DNA of 64,000 nucleotides from Crocinitomicaceae bacterium (GCA_002713215.1 PAVO01000020.1:1-64000); one strand, 5' to 3'. Counted from the stretch's first letter, positions 8,340 through 16,842 are shown. Numbers and translations are program-made. Notes: generated by a model not told the origin, from the letters alone.

Positions 8340-9632
8340 ATGGTAATTACGCTTACAGCCGCTATAGTAGTTTTCTTAATCGTTACACTATTACTTGTTG
8401 CATTGTTGCTTTTCGCTAAAGCAAAGTTGTCTTCTTCCGGTCCGGTTAAGATCAAGATTAACGGAGAAAAAGAGATAGAAGTTGACGGTGGAGGATCACT
8501 TCTTTCAACCCTAGGAAATGCTGGTATATTTTTACCTTCTGCCTGTGGTGGAGGTGGAACTTGTATCCAGTGTACATGCCAGGTGCACAGTGGTGGGGGA
8601 TCTATTCTTCCTACTGAAGAGCCTAACTTTTCAAGAAAGGAAATTGCCGATGACTTCCGACTGGGATGTCAGGTTAAGGTAAAAGAGGATATGGAAATCT
8701 CCATTCCTGAGGAAATCTTCGGTATTAAGAAATGGGAAGCTACAGTGGTTTCCAATTACAGTGTTGCCTCGTTCATTAAGGAGTTTATTGTAGAAATTCC
8801 TGAGGATATGGATTACAAAGCTGGAGGTTATATTCAGATTGAAATCCCTAAATGTGTAGTAAACTTCAATGATATTGATATTGAAGCTCATCCGGAAGAA
8901 CATCCGGGAGAGCCTAAGAAATTCCAACAAGAATGGGATAAATTCAACCTTTGGCCACTTACAATGAAAAACGATGAAGTTGTTGAAAGAGCTTATTCAA
9001 TGGCTTCTTATCCGGCCGAAGGGCGTAGAATTATGCTGAATGTACGTATTGCTACTCCACCTTGGGATAGAGCTAAGAATGGATGGATGGATGTTAATCC
9101 TGGTGTGGCTTCTTCCTACATTTTTTCAAGAAAAGTTGGAGATAAGGTAACAGTTTCAGGACCTTACGGAGAATTCTTCATTAAGGAAAATGATTCGGAA
9201 ATGCTTTATATAGGCGGTGGTGCAGGTATGGCGCCAATGCGTTCGCATTTGTATCATTTGTTCCGTACCGTTAAAACAGGCCGTAAAGTATCATACTGGT
9301 ACGGAGGTCGTTCTAAAAGAGAACTCTTTTATTTGGAACATTTTTATGCACTGGAAAAAGATTTTCCAAACTTCAAATTCTATCTGGTGCTTTCCGAACC
9401 GTTGGATGAAGATAATTGGAAGGTGAAAGAAGATATGGAAGCAGAAGGTGATGGATTTGTAGGGTTTGTTCACCAGTCGGTAATTGACAATTATTTGAGT
9501 AAGCATGATGCTCCAGAAGATATTGAATTTTATTTCTGTGGACCTCCAATGATGAATCAAGCGGTCATTAAGATGTGCGACGATTGGGGAGTACCTCCCG
9601 AAAATGTTTCCTTTGACGATTTTGGAGGATAA
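8340..9632 (+). CDS. nqrF: Na+-translocating NADH:quinone reductase subunit F
   Basis: A 430-residue electron-input subunit. Order of parts: one transmembrane helix (about 4-26), a [2Fe-2S] ferredoxin domain with Cys69, Cys75, Cys78 and Cys110, an FAD domain with RAYSMASYP, and an NADH domain with GGGAGMAPMRS and the C-terminal CGPPMMNQAV. NADH reduces FAD, then the cluster, and electrons pass to the rest of NQR. It is the last subunit gene and is followed at once by an intrinsic terminator, so apbE expression needs readthrough or its own promoter. Confidence 0.97.
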   Translation: MVITLTAAIVVFLIVTLLLVALLLFAKAKLSSSGPVKIKINGEKEIEVDGGGSLLSTLGNAGIFLPSACGGGGTCIQCTCQVHSGGGSILPTEEPNFSRKEIADDFRLGCQVKVKEDMEISIPEEIFGIKKWEATVVSNYSVASFIKEFIVEIPEDMDYKAGGYIQIEIPKCVVNFNDIDIEAHPEEHPGEPKKFQQEWDKFNLWPLTMKNDEVVERAYSMASYPAEGRRIMLNVRIATPPWDRAKNGWMDVNPGVASSYIFSRKVGDKVTVSGPYGEFFIKENDSEMLYIGGGAGMAPMRSHLYHLFRTVKTGRKVSYWYGGRSKRELFYLEHFYALEKDFPNFKFYLVLSEPLDEDNWKVKEDMEAEGDGFVGFVHQSVIDNYLSKHDAPEDIEFYFCGPPMMNQAVIKMCDDWGVPPENVSFDDFGG

Positions 9633-9638
9633 GATTTT

Positions 9639-9670
9639 AAACCCTCTTCGATTTTCGGAGGGGGTTTTTT
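9639..9670 (+). terminator. Intrinsic terminator after nqrF
   Basis: AACCCTC and GAGGG(G)GTT pair across a loop of about 11 nt, followed by six T. It lies 7 bp after the nqrF stop and separates nqrF from apbE. Confidence 0.75.
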
Positions 9671-9691
9671 GTTAATGGTTAAGCTTTATTT

Positions 9692-10783
9692 ATGAAAACA
9701 TTACTCATTTATTTGTTGATCCCTGTATCAGTTTTTTTTGGCTCGTGCGATAACAATACTAGACAAGGCCAGGAAGATTCGAATCAACCTAAGGAAATAA
9801 CGGGGGAAGCACAGGGGACCACTTATTCCATAAAATATTACGGGAATAATACGGTTGAAAAACAGGGGGTTGATTCGGTTCTGAAAGCAATAGATGCTTC
9901 CATGTCTTTATGGGATGAAAACAGTATAATCAGCCGTTTTAATTCTTCTGAAGAACCTGTAATCATTGATCACCACTTTTTTAGGAATTTAATTGCTTCT
10001 TTTTTTCATTGGAAGAATTCCGAGGGAGCCTTCAACCCACTGGTAAAACCCTTGGTTGATTATTGGGGTTTCGGAGTAAATGCAAGGAAGGTTACGGAAG
10101 TGGATAGTGCTAAAATTGAAGTGCTGCTGGGGCTAATGAATATGGATTCCCTCAGGGTAATTTATGGATCTGAAGCATTAAAGATAGAAGATGTAATGCT
10201 TAAATCTACAATTCCGGACACGATAAAGATTATGAAATTGGTACCGGGAATGCAGTTGGATTTCAACGCGATTGCACAAGGTTATAGTGCCGATATGCTT
10301 GGAAGGTATATGCTTTCGCAGCAAATTGAAAACTACTTAATTGAAATAGGCGGTGAAATGACATCAAGAGGTCAGAAGAGCGATGGGTCTAAATGGTTAG
10401 TGGGAATAGATCGGCCAGAGGAAAATGCTGGAGCAAGAAAACTGGAGGCAACAATAGAACTGGACTTTAAATCAATTGCTACTTCAGGAAACTATAGAAA
10501 ATTCTATGAAGTTGATGGTAAGAAATACCACCATACCATTGATGCATTAACCGGTTATCCCGCCAAAAAGGAAATACTAAGCGCTACGGTTATCTCCACT
10601 TCCTGTGCCGAGTCAGATGCGTTTGCAACAACTTTTATGGTAACAGGTTTAGAAAAAAGCATTGATTATGTAGAGAAAAATGGGACTAACCTGGATGCCT
10701 TTTTTATTTATTCCAATGAAAAAGGAGGATACGAATATTATATTTCGAAGGGACTCGAAAAGAAGTTGAAATTAAAGAATTAG
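9692..10783 (+). CDS. apbE: FAD:protein FMN transferase (lipoprotein)
   Basis: A 363-residue ApbE-family enzyme that transfers FMN from FAD onto Thr in D-x-x-[ST]-G-A-T motifs, here most likely NqrB Thr214 and NqrC Thr213. The N-terminus MKTLLIYLLIPVSVFFGSC is a lipoprotein signal with lipobox Cys19, placing it in the periplasm. Family motifs include GEAQGTTYSIKYYG, FNAIAQGYSAD, YLIEIGGEM and KYHHTIDALTGYPA. The position directly after the nqr genes supports its role. Its stop codon overlaps the convergent nqrM stop by 4 bp. Confidence 0.94.
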   Translation: MKTLLIYLLIPVSVFFGSCDNNTRQGQEDSNQPKEITGEAQGTTYSIKYYGNNTVEKQGVDSVLKAIDASMSLWDENSIISRFNSSEEPVIIDHHFFRNLIASFFHWKNSEGAFNPLVKPLVDYWGFGVNARKVTEVDSAKIEVLLGLMNMDSLRVIYGSEALKIEDVMLKSTIPDTIKIMKLVPGMQLDFNAIAQGYSADMLGRYMLSQQIENYLIEIGGEMTSRGQKSDGSKWLVGIDRPEENAGARKLEATIELDFKSIATSGNYRKFYEVDGKKYHHTIDALTGYPAKKEILSATVISTSCAESDAFATTFMVTGLEKSIDYVEKNGTNLDAFFIYSNEKGGYEYYISKGLEKKLKLKN

Positions 10784-10971
10784 TCTTCTTTTTGGCATTG
10801 TTCATCAGGCAATGCCCCACAAAAACTGCAAGGAGCTCCTTCTTCGTTAAGCAATGGACTATTTGAAGCGCATGTACCTGCAAATTTACCATTCTTCTTT
10901 AGGAGAATCTTGATTGCGATACCAGCAAATGCAAGGGCTAAAAGACCGATTGACAATAGGATTAATTTCAT
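10780..10971 (-). CDS. nqrM: NQR maturation protein NqrM
   Basis: A 63-residue membrane-anchored protein (DUF539/NqrM). An N-terminal helix (about 1-24) is followed by a short tail with four cysteines at 34, 48, 51 and 59, in the order C-x13-C-x2-C-x7-C. NqrM is needed to assemble functional NQR and is thought to deliver iron to the NqrD/NqrE site. ATG at 10971 was chosen because the longer reading (to 10995) adds MTLNYLCS before the helix. The gene is on the opposite strand and converges on apbE, unlike the co-directional order known from Vibrio. Confidence 0.85.
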   Translation of the reverse strand: MKLILLSIGLLALAFAGIAIKILLKKNGKFAGTCASNSPLLNEEGAPCSFCGALPDEQCQKED

Positions 10972-11058
10972 GCTACAAAGGTAGTTCAAAGTCAAGTGAA
11001 AGAATAAAACGACGAACTATTTATTAGAAAAAAATCTAAATTTTTTAGCTGAAAAAAG

Positions 11059-11088
11059 TTGTTTGTTTTAAAAACCCTGTTACTTTTG
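11059..11088 (+). promoter_or_regulatory. Sigma-A promoter of tRNA-Glu and rpsT
   Basis: TTG (11059-11061), a 19-bp spacer and TACTTTTG (11081-11088) match the Bacteroidota housekeeping promoter exactly. It lies 73 bp upstream of the tRNA. Since rpsT starts 21 bp after the tRNA, one transcript probably covers both. Confidence 0.75.
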
Positions 11089-11161
11089 CACACGCTTTTG
11101 AAAAAAGCTGAAAAAATTCATTGAAATAAGGAATAGGTTTAGCAATAAATCGATTCAAAAT

Positions 11162-11233
11162 GGCCCATTCGTCTAGTGGTTAGGACCTCAGGTTTTCATC
11201 CTGGTAACAGGAGTTCGATTCTCCTATGGGCTA
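11162..11233 (+). tRNA. tRNA-Glu (TTC anticodon)
   Basis: A 72-nt cloverleaf. GGCCCAT pairs with ATGGGCT (one G:U at the end), the D arm follows, the anticodon arm is TCAGG-TTTTCAT-CCTGG with anticodon TTC, and the T arm contains GTTCGATTC. The discriminator is A at 11233 and CCA is not encoded (CAA follows). It is immediately upstream of rpsT. Confidence 0.96.
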
Positions 11234-11254
11234 CAATTTTTATTAAGTGTAAGT

Positions 11255-11506
11255 ATGGCAACTCATAAGTCAGCGAAAAAAAGAATTAGACAAATTAAGG
11301 TTCGAAGAATGCGTAACCGCTATGTTCAAAAAACAGCTCGTAATGCAATTCGAGGGCTGCGTTCAGAAACCAATAAAAAGGTTGCTGAAGAACAATTGCC
11401 TAAGGTTATTTCTATTGTCGATAAATTGGCGAAGAATAATCTTATTCATAAGAATAAGGCAGCAAACCTTAAATCAAAGCTTACACGAAAGGTTTCAACT
11501 CTGTGA
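11255..11506 (+). CDS. rpsT: 30S ribosomal protein S20
   Basis: An 83-residue very basic protein that binds 16S rRNA in the small subunit. [22 protein letters not shown] and the C-terminal [17 protein letters not shown] are characteristic of S20. Length matches. It follows tRNA-Glu by 21 bp and is closed by an intrinsic terminator. Confidence 0.97.
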   Translation: MATHKSAKKRIRQIKVRRMRNRYVQKTARNAIRGLRSETNKKVAEEQLPKVISIVDKLAKNNLIHKNKAANLKSKLTRKVSTL

Positions 11507-11525
11507 ATAGAGAGATAGAAGAATT

Positions 11526-11563
11526 TAAAAAAAGCCCTTACAATTGTGCGGGCTTTTTTTTGC
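11526..11563 (+). terminator. Intrinsic terminator after rpsT
   Basis: AAAAAAGCCC pairs with CGGGCTTTTTT across an approximately 11-nt loop and ends in a run of eight T. Confidence 0.85.
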
Positions 11564-11633
11564 TTCGTACTTTCCGAATGTCTGGTCTAATTCGAATAAA
11601 ATTTTACATTTGGTAAACGTAAAATCTAAAGAG

Positions 11634-11906
11634 ATGAAAAAGGTATTGTTATTTGCATTATTATCTGGCTTTATTTTCGCTTGTTCCTCAGGTGAAAAAC
11701 CTGCTTCTGACGAAGCAGCTCCCGAAGCTACACAAGTAGAAGAAGCTGCTCCAGCAGCAACTGATGCTGCGGAAGAAGCTCAGCCTGAAGAGGCGGCTCC
11801 TGAAGCTATGGAAGAAGGAGAAGCTGCTGAAGGAGAAGCTATGGAAGCTGAAGCTACCGATGGTGAAGCTGCCGAAGCAACAGAAGAAGCTGCTAAAGAA
11901 GAATAG
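11634..11906 (+). CDS. Small Ala/Glu-rich acidic lipoprotein
   Basis: A 90-residue predicted lipoprotein. MKKVLLFALLSGFIFAC gives a clean signal with lipobox Cys17. The mature part is almost only Ala, Glu, Pro, Thr, Met, Gly and Asp and strongly acidic, with irregular EAAPEA / EGEA / EATE units. The start at 11634 is preferred over an upstream in-frame ATG at 11544, which lies inside the rpsT terminator; a -7 box TACATTTG (11605-11612) is also between the two. No fold is recognised. It may be disordered at the cell envelope. A strong terminator follows. Confidence 0.75.
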   Translation: MKKVLLFALLSGFIFACSSGEKPASDEAAPEATQVEEAAPAATDAAEEAQPEEAAPEAMEEGEAAEGEAMEAEATDGEAAEATEEAAKEE

Positions 11907-11930
11907 TATTTGGTATACTTACTTTAAAAG

Positions 11931-11970
11931 AAGCTCTCCAACTTGTCTCAAGTTTTGAGAGCTTTTTTTT
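11931..11970 (+). terminator. Strong intrinsic terminator after the acidic lipoprotein gene
   Basis: A long hairpin: AAGCTCTC (11931-11938) pairs with GAGAGCTT (11957-11964), and inside it AACTTG pairs with CAAGTT, followed by a T-run. Confidence 0.88.
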
Positions 11971-11990
11971 TCAACATAAACTAACATCCA

Positions 11991-12689
11991 ATGAAAAAAT
12001 CAATAGAACGAAAACCGATATACCTATGGGCCAACGATGATCGCCCTCGTGAAAAATTAATCGAAAAAGGAAGAACTGCATTAAGTGATGCAGAATTATT
12101 AGCCATTCTTATTGGAACCGGCTCCAAGGAAGAGAGTGCCTTTGACTTGTGCAAGAGAATTCTAGGTGAAAGTGAAAACAATCTGTATCAGCTAGGCAAG
12201 CAGAGTATTCACGATTTAATGAAGTTCAATGGCATCGGTGAGGCCAAGGCTATATCGATAATTGCTGCTATGGAATTGGGTAGAAGGCGAAAGCAGAATG
12301 GTGCAATAAAGCGAAATAAAATCAGTTCTAGTCAGGCTGTATATGAATTGTTTCATGGGCTTTTGAGTGATATTAGTTACGAAGAATTTTGGATTCTACT
12401 TTTAAATCGAGGCAATAAGGTGATCAAACTCGAAAAAATCAGTACGGGAGGCATTACCGGAACGGTTGCTGATACCAAAATAATTTTAAAGTCTGCCGTA
12501 GACCACATGGCCTCTTCCATAATTTTGGTTCACAATCATCCTTCGGGCAATTGCCAGCCAAGCCAAAGCGATATTTCCATTACCAAAAAGATTAAGGAAG
12601 CAGGAAAACTATTGGATGTCTCAGTAATCGATCATATTATTATTGCCGAAAATAACTACTACAGTTTTGCCGATGAACGATTAATTTAG
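11991..12689 (+). CDS. radC: RadC family JAB/MPN-domain protein
   Basis: A 232-residue RadC protein. The N-terminal part has helix-hairpin-helix-like sequence (LMKFNGIGEAKAISIIAAMELG, quoted in part: FNGIGEAKA). The C-terminal JAB metalloprotease-like domain carries VHNHPSGNCQPSQSD, with the H-x-H ... D metal-binding pattern. The name comes from a supposed DNA-repair role that is not well supported in the family, so the true function is uncertain. Length is typical. Confidence 0.92.
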   Translation: MKKSIERKPIYLWANDDRPREKLIEKGRTALSDAELLAILIGTGSKEESAFDLCKRILGESENNLYQLGKQSIHDLMKFNGIGEAKAISIIAAMELGRRRKQNGAIKRNKISSSQAVYELFHGLLSDISYEEFWILLLNRGNKVIKLEKISTGGITGTVADTKIILKSAVDHMASSIILVHNHPSGNCQPSQSDISITKKIKEAGKLLDVSVIDHIIIAENNYYSFADERLI

Positions 12690-12707
12690 AGTCATCAAAA
12701 ATTAGGC

Positions 12708-14009
12708 TTGAAGATTTTAGTTTACACTCCTCAAATTACACCTAGAATTCAATTTTCGGTTCATCTTATATTTAGAGATGTACTGAAACAACAAGTGGAA
12801 TTAACTTCCGATGAAAAGAAGTTCAAGGAGTCTGATGCTCCAAAAATTGCCTATTCGTATAAAAGAATTTCCGATGAACTTTTGATAGTACCTTCCGATC
12901 TTTTGCACCAATCCGGAATAGATCAGTTTTCAATCCTTGTAGAGCAGGGAGCTGATTACCCTTATTTTTTTAAAACAAAAAATGGAGATTTTGAATTCGA
13001 CCTGTTTTCGGCGGCTTTCTTTTTGGTAACACGGTATGAAGAGTATTGGCCCCACAAGCGTGACAAGCACAATCGGTTTTCGGCTCGTGAATCGGTGGCT
13101 TATAAAAACAACTTTTTGCAATTGCCGGTGGTAGACCTGTGGGCTAACCATCTATTGGATGAATTGACAGCACGACATAAGGATAGGTTAATTGATAACA
13201 GGGAGTACACGTTTTCACCAACCATTGATGTAGATAGTGCATATGCCTATCGCGAAAAAGGTCTTATTAGAACGGCAGGAGCCTATGCGAGATCATTGTT
13301 TCAAGGCAAAATTTCCGAAATAAAGCAAAGGACTCAATGTATTTTGGGAATATCAAAAGATCCATATGATGTATTTGATCAGCTTGTTGATCTGCAGAAG
13401 CAATACAGAATCAAGTTCCTCTATTTCTTTTTAGTTGCAGATTATGGCCTTAACGATAAAAATGTTCCGCATTATTCCAGAAAATTCCAGTCTCTGATTA
13501 AACATGTAAATGATTATTCCTTTGTTGGGTTACATCCAAGCTTTGCGTCCAATGAGAACCATGAAAAGGTAAAAGTTGAAAAGGAAAGATTGCAACAGAT
13601 GGTTCATTTGAAAATAACCAATAGTCGCCAGCACTTTTTAATCTTTCATCTTCCATCAACTTATAGAAACTTGATTGAGTCCGGAATTAGAGACGATCAT
13701 AGTATGGGTTATCCAGACGAGTCGGGGTTTAGAGCATCCATTTGCAACAGTTATCAATTTTATGATTTGGAAATGGAGCAGGAATCTCCATTACGAATCC
13801 ATCCTTTTTGCTTTATGGAGGCCACCTATAAGTATTACAAGGAAGAAAATTTTGATGAGTTGATCGGTCAGGTCAAGAAGTTATCCGGTGAAGTGAGAAG
13901 GGTAAAAGGAGAGTTTAGTGTGTTATGGCACAATGATTCTTTAAGCGAAATTCATGGCTGGGAAGGGTGGAGTCCTTTGTTTGAGAAGATGATTCAAATT
14001 GCGAAGTAA
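12708..14009 (+). CDS. Polysaccharide deacetylase-like protein (DUF7033 type)
   Basis: A 433-residue protein resembling Bacteroidota polysaccharide deacetylase family members with an N-terminal DUF7033-like region. The segment FSPTIDVDSAYAY (about 168-180) is like the DVD motif where deacetylases bind metal. GLHPSFASN (about 275) and the late LWHNDSLSE fit the remaining barrel motifs. No signal peptide is seen. It begins with TTG at 12708, and its TAA overlaps the next gene's ATG (TAATG), so the two are probably translated together. Substrate unknown. Confidence 0.65.
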   Translation: MKILVYTPQITPRIQFSVHLIFRDVLKQQVELTSDEKKFKESDAPKIAYSYKRISDELLIVPSDLLHQSGIDQFSILVEQGADYPYFFKTKNGDFEFDLFSAAFFLVTRYEEYWPHKRDKHNRFSARESVAYKNNFLQLPVVDLWANHLLDELTARHKDRLIDNREYTFSPTIDVDSAYAYREKGLIRTAGAYARSLFQGKISEIKQRTQCILGISKDPYDVFDQLVDLQKQYRIKFLYFFLVADYGLNDKNVPHYSRKFQSLIKHVNDYSFVGLHPSFASNENHEKVKVEKERLQQMVHLKITNSRQHFLIFHLPSTYRNLIESGIRDDHSMGYPDESGFRASICNSYQFYDLEMEQESPLRIHPFCFMEATYKYYKEENFDELIGQVKKLSGEVRRVKGEFSVLWHNDSLSEIHGWEGWSPLFEKMIQIAK

Positions 14010-14899
14010 TGTTGGGGTGGAGAATTGTAGCTAAAAAGCAATTGGACATTGGCGCATGGAACGCTTGCGTTAGAAACTCAACCAACGAGCATATCTATGG
14101 ATATTCCTGGTATTTAGATGCCGTGGCTCCCAAGTGGGTAGCGATGGGTTTTGGAAAGTATGAGCAAGTCATTCCAGTTCCGGTAAAACAAAAGTTGGGT
14201 ATCAGCTACATCTTTCAACCTGAGTTTTACCAGCGCACTTCCATATTTTCAAGTGAATTGGCCAAAAATGTACAGGAACTTCGGCAGCTGATTTCAAGCG
14301 AGTTTATTAAAATCGACTTAACATCAACCAATGAAATGTTTGATGCTTCTCATAGCCTAAATAACATAGTGCTTAAGTATAACAAGGCTCCTTTTAAATG
14401 GAGCACTAATACCGAACGAAACATAAAGAAGGCATTAAAAAAGGGACTTGTTTACTCTCGCGGTGGGAAGCAGGATGTTGAATCGGTAATTGAAATGTTC
14501 GTTGAGAATACCCGCTTTAAACTATCGTCCGAATTTTCTACGAACCTGCTCCAACTTACCGGAATACTAAAGGCAAACGATTGCCTGGAAGTAAGGAAGA
14601 TTGAATTGGATCAGTCAAATTTTGCCTATGCACTTTTTGCGAAAAGCGTGAAAAGGATTACGCTCTTACTATTAGCAAGTACAGATGAAGGGAAAAAGAA
14701 CGGCGCATCGCATCTCTTAATTTCCAATGCAATAAAGGAATTCTCAAATCAGGTAGAAATATTTGATTTTGAAGGATCTCAAAATCCGGGAATTTCTCGT
14801 TTTTATCTGGGTTTTGGCGGAGAAGTTGAACACTATTATCACTATAGCCAAAAAATGCAAAAAGCGGTGATTCGCAGAATAATCGGAAGTGGTAAATAG
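14009..14899 (+). CDS. GNAT/FemAB-like acyltransferase, function unknown
   Basis: A 296-residue soluble protein. The segment IYGYSWYLDAVAPKWVAM near residues 26-43 and the C-terminal GNAT-like stretch ASHLLISNAIKEF ... FDFEGSQNPGISRFYLGFG resemble Bacteroidota proteins annotated as GNAT or FemAB-type transferases. Its ATG overlaps the stop of the deacetylase-like gene, so a shared role in modifying an envelope sugar or peptide is possible, but this is inference. The assignment rests on overall pattern, not on catalytic residues. Confidence 0.5.
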   Translation: MLGWRIVAKKQLDIGAWNACVRNSTNEHIYGYSWYLDAVAPKWVAMGFGKYEQVIPVPVKQKLGISYIFQPEFYQRTSIFSSELAKNVQELRQLISSEFIKIDLTSTNEMFDASHSLNNIVLKYNKAPFKWSTNTERNIKKALKKGLVYSRGGKQDVESVIEMFVENTRFKLSSEFSTNLLQLTGILKANDCLEVRKIELDQSNFAYALFAKSVKRITLLLLASTDEGKKNGASHLLISNAIKEFSNQVEIFDFEGSQNPGISRFYLGFGGEVEHYYHYSQKMQKAVIRRIIGSGK

Positions 14900-14948
14900 T
14901 TTCCCAATTAGTGGGTTTGACTAAATTTGCCCACCAAATAATAAGCAC

Positions 14949-15422
14949 ATGAAATTGATTAAATTAAGCCTGTACCTGATTCTTGCTGCCACTTTTGTAG
15001 CATGTCAAAATGATGATTCAAAAACCGTAGATACCAATGTTGTCAATAACCCTCAAACTGCTTCCGAAGATGGTGGGGTTACTGCCATGCCAGTAATGAA
15101 ATTTGAGCAGGAGCTTTTTGATTTTGGAACCATAACTCAGGGAGAAAAGGTGAACCTGACATATAAATTTACGAATACTGGAAATGCTGATTTAATCATA
15201 AGCACAGCTAAAGGAAGTTGTGGATGTACAGTTCCTGATTGGCCAAAGGAACCAATTAAGCCAGGAGAGTCTGGTGAAATTAAGGTCATATTCAATAGTG
15301 ACGGCAGAAATGGCAATCAGCACAAAACAGTATCGATTAATGCGAATACGCAGCCGGCTTTGAACGAAGTTGCGTTTAAGGGGATTGTTGTTGCACCTGA
15401 GGTAGAAACAACGGAGGGATAA
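14949..15422 (+). CDS. DUF1573 domain lipoprotein
   Basis: A 157-residue lipoprotein with signal MKLIKLSLYLILAATFVAC (lipobox Cys19). Residues about 50-152 form a DUF1573 immunoglobulin-like domain with DFGTITQGEKVNLTYKFTNTG and the hallmark SCGCTVPDWP. These domains are abundant in Bacteroidota envelopes and their role is unknown. A -7 box TAAATTTG is at 14922-14929, 19 bp before the ATG. yajC follows after 51 bp. Confidence 0.88.
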   Translation: MKLIKLSLYLILAATFVACQNDDSKTVDTNVVNNPQTASEDGGVTAMPVMKFEQELFDFGTITQGEKVNLTYKFTNTGNADLIISTAKGSCGCTVPDWPKEPIKPGESGEIKVIFNSDGRNGNQHKTVSINANTQPALNEVAFKGIVVAPEVETTEG

Positions 15423-15473
15423 TTTGACTTTGCTATAAGGTAAAGTCCTACACAGATATTTAATACGATAAGA

Positions 15474-15806
15474 ATGACATTAAGCGTTTTATTACAAGCA
15501 CAGGGAGGAGGATACAGCACATTGATCATGTTTGGAGCTATTGCTATAGTTTTCTATTTTTTCATGATCCGACCTCAAATGAAAAAGCAAAAAGATCAAA
15601 AGAAATTTAGATCTTCAATTTCCAAAGGGGACAAGGTGGTTACCATTGGAGGAATACATGGTAAAGTAAAGGATGTAAACGAAAACACGATCATGCTTGA
15701 AGCCGATGGCGGAGCAAAAATGAGAATAGAAAAATCTGCTATTTCTATGGAATTCAGTACTGGAAAAGCGGAGAGTGCAACTGCAGAAATTGAAGCGAAT
15801 AGTTAA
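15474..15806 (+). CDS. yajC: Preprotein translocase subunit YajC
   Basis: A 110-residue SecDF-associated protein. One transmembrane helix (about 16-35) ends in the signature [14 protein letters not shown], and a cytoplasmic KOW-like region [14 protein letters not shown] follows. It associates with SecDF in the inner membrane and assists protein export. A YbbR-like gene follows after 15 bp. Confidence 0.95.
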   Translation: MTLSVLLQAQGGGYSTLIMFGAIAIVFYFFMIRPQMKKQKDQKKFRSSISKGDKVVTIGGIHGKVKDVNENTIMLEADGGAKMRIEKSAISMEFSTGKAESATAEIEANS

Positions 15807-15821
15807 ACTTTAAATAAATAG

Positions 15822-16796
15822 GTGGGTGTAGAGCGGATTTCCGAAGAACTTAAGGGAGTGAAACCGGGTAAAGATTTCTCGGTTTTCCTGGTTTGTCTGC
15901 TCATTGCCTTTTTATTTTGGTTGCTAAACGCTTTTACCAAAGCATATTCTACGGTTATAGAAATTCCAATAGAGTATGTAAATATTCCCAACGATAAGAT
16001 TTTATCCAAAGCACTTCCTGATAAAACTTCAGCTGAAATTTCCGGTACCGGATTTAGGTTGCTTTCGGTCTCTTTCTTAGATACTCCTGAACCCATTGAA
16101 ATTGATTTTCATCAAGGCAATAAACAAGCAGGTTTTAAAAAAGTTGTGAGCTCTTTTGGGCCAGAAGCCCTCCGTGCCCAGGTGTTGGATGAAATTCCGT
16201 CGGAATTGTCCCTGGGTTCATTATCTATTGATTCACTAAAGGTAGTGGTGGAGGATAAATCCGAAAGAGAGGTCTATGTGGCTTCCGAAATCGATTTCAA
16301 GGTCGAATATCCATTTTTTTTGAATGGTGAGGTTAGTATCACTCCATCCTCGGTAACCATTTTGGGAGCAAATTCCGTTGTTCAGGGAATTGATAGCATT
16401 CGCACCCAGGAGTTGGAATTGGGCAACGTTCAAAAACGAATTACCAAGGATATTGAACTGCAATTTCCAATGGGGGTTGAGTCCGAAATGAAGAAGGTTT
16501 CGATTTCTATTCCGGTTGATGAATTTACTGAAGGGGTATTGGAAGTCCCTATCACGATTAACAACCTACCCGTCGATCAGGAACTCATTCTTCTGCCGTC
16601 TGCAATAACTGTTACATACCTGGTTGGTTTAAGTGAATATGACAAAGTCAACGCAGGTAGTTTCGAATTTTCCGTTGATGCTTCTTCCATTGTTAAAGGC
16701 AAGACAACATTGATCGTTAAACAAAATAAAGTTCCTTCCTTTGTTGAAGTTCAGGATTTTTCACCCCATAAGCTGGAGTTTATTCTTAAAAAATAG
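15822..16796 (+). CDS. YbbR-like domain protein (CdaR-like)
   Basis: A 324-residue membrane-anchored protein with an N-terminal transmembrane segment (about 22-42, FLVCLLIAFLFWLLNAF) and repeated YbbR-type beta domains, recognisable in IPIEYVNIPNDKIL and VPITINNLPVDQELILLPS. In Firmicutes the YbbR protein CdaR regulates diadenylate cyclase CdaA, but no cdaA is present here. The GTG start at 15822 leaves 15 bp after yajC. The order yajC, ybbR, coaE is common in this phylum. Confidence 0.82.
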   Translation: MGVERISEELKGVKPGKDFSVFLVCLLIAFLFWLLNAFTKAYSTVIEIPIEYVNIPNDKILSKALPDKTSAEISGTGFRLLSVSFLDTPEPIEIDFHQGNKQAGFKKVVSSFGPEALRAQVLDEIPSELSLGSLSIDSLKVVVEDKSEREVYVASEIDFKVEYPFFLNGEVSITPSSVTILGANSVVQGIDSIRTQELELGNVQKRITKDIELQFPMGVESEMKKVSISIPVDEFTEGVLEVPITINNLPVDQELILLPSAITVTYLVGLSEYDKVNAGSFEFSVDASSIVKGKTTLIVKQNKVPSFVEVQDFSPHKLEFILKK

Positions 16797-16842
16797 AATT
16801 AATACCTGCTTAATCGTAAATTCGTTTATACGATAGTAAGAC

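Noticed and set aside
3754-9632. RNF complex instead of NQR
   Set aside because: The NqrA subunit, the NqrF FAD/NADH domain and flavinylation motifs in NqrB and NqrC all indicate NQR; no RnfB or RnfC ferredoxin-type subunits are present.
11544-11633. Longer N-terminus for the acidic lipoprotein
   Set aside because: The upstream ATG lies within the rpsT terminator and would bury the lipoprotein signal 30 residues inside the protein.
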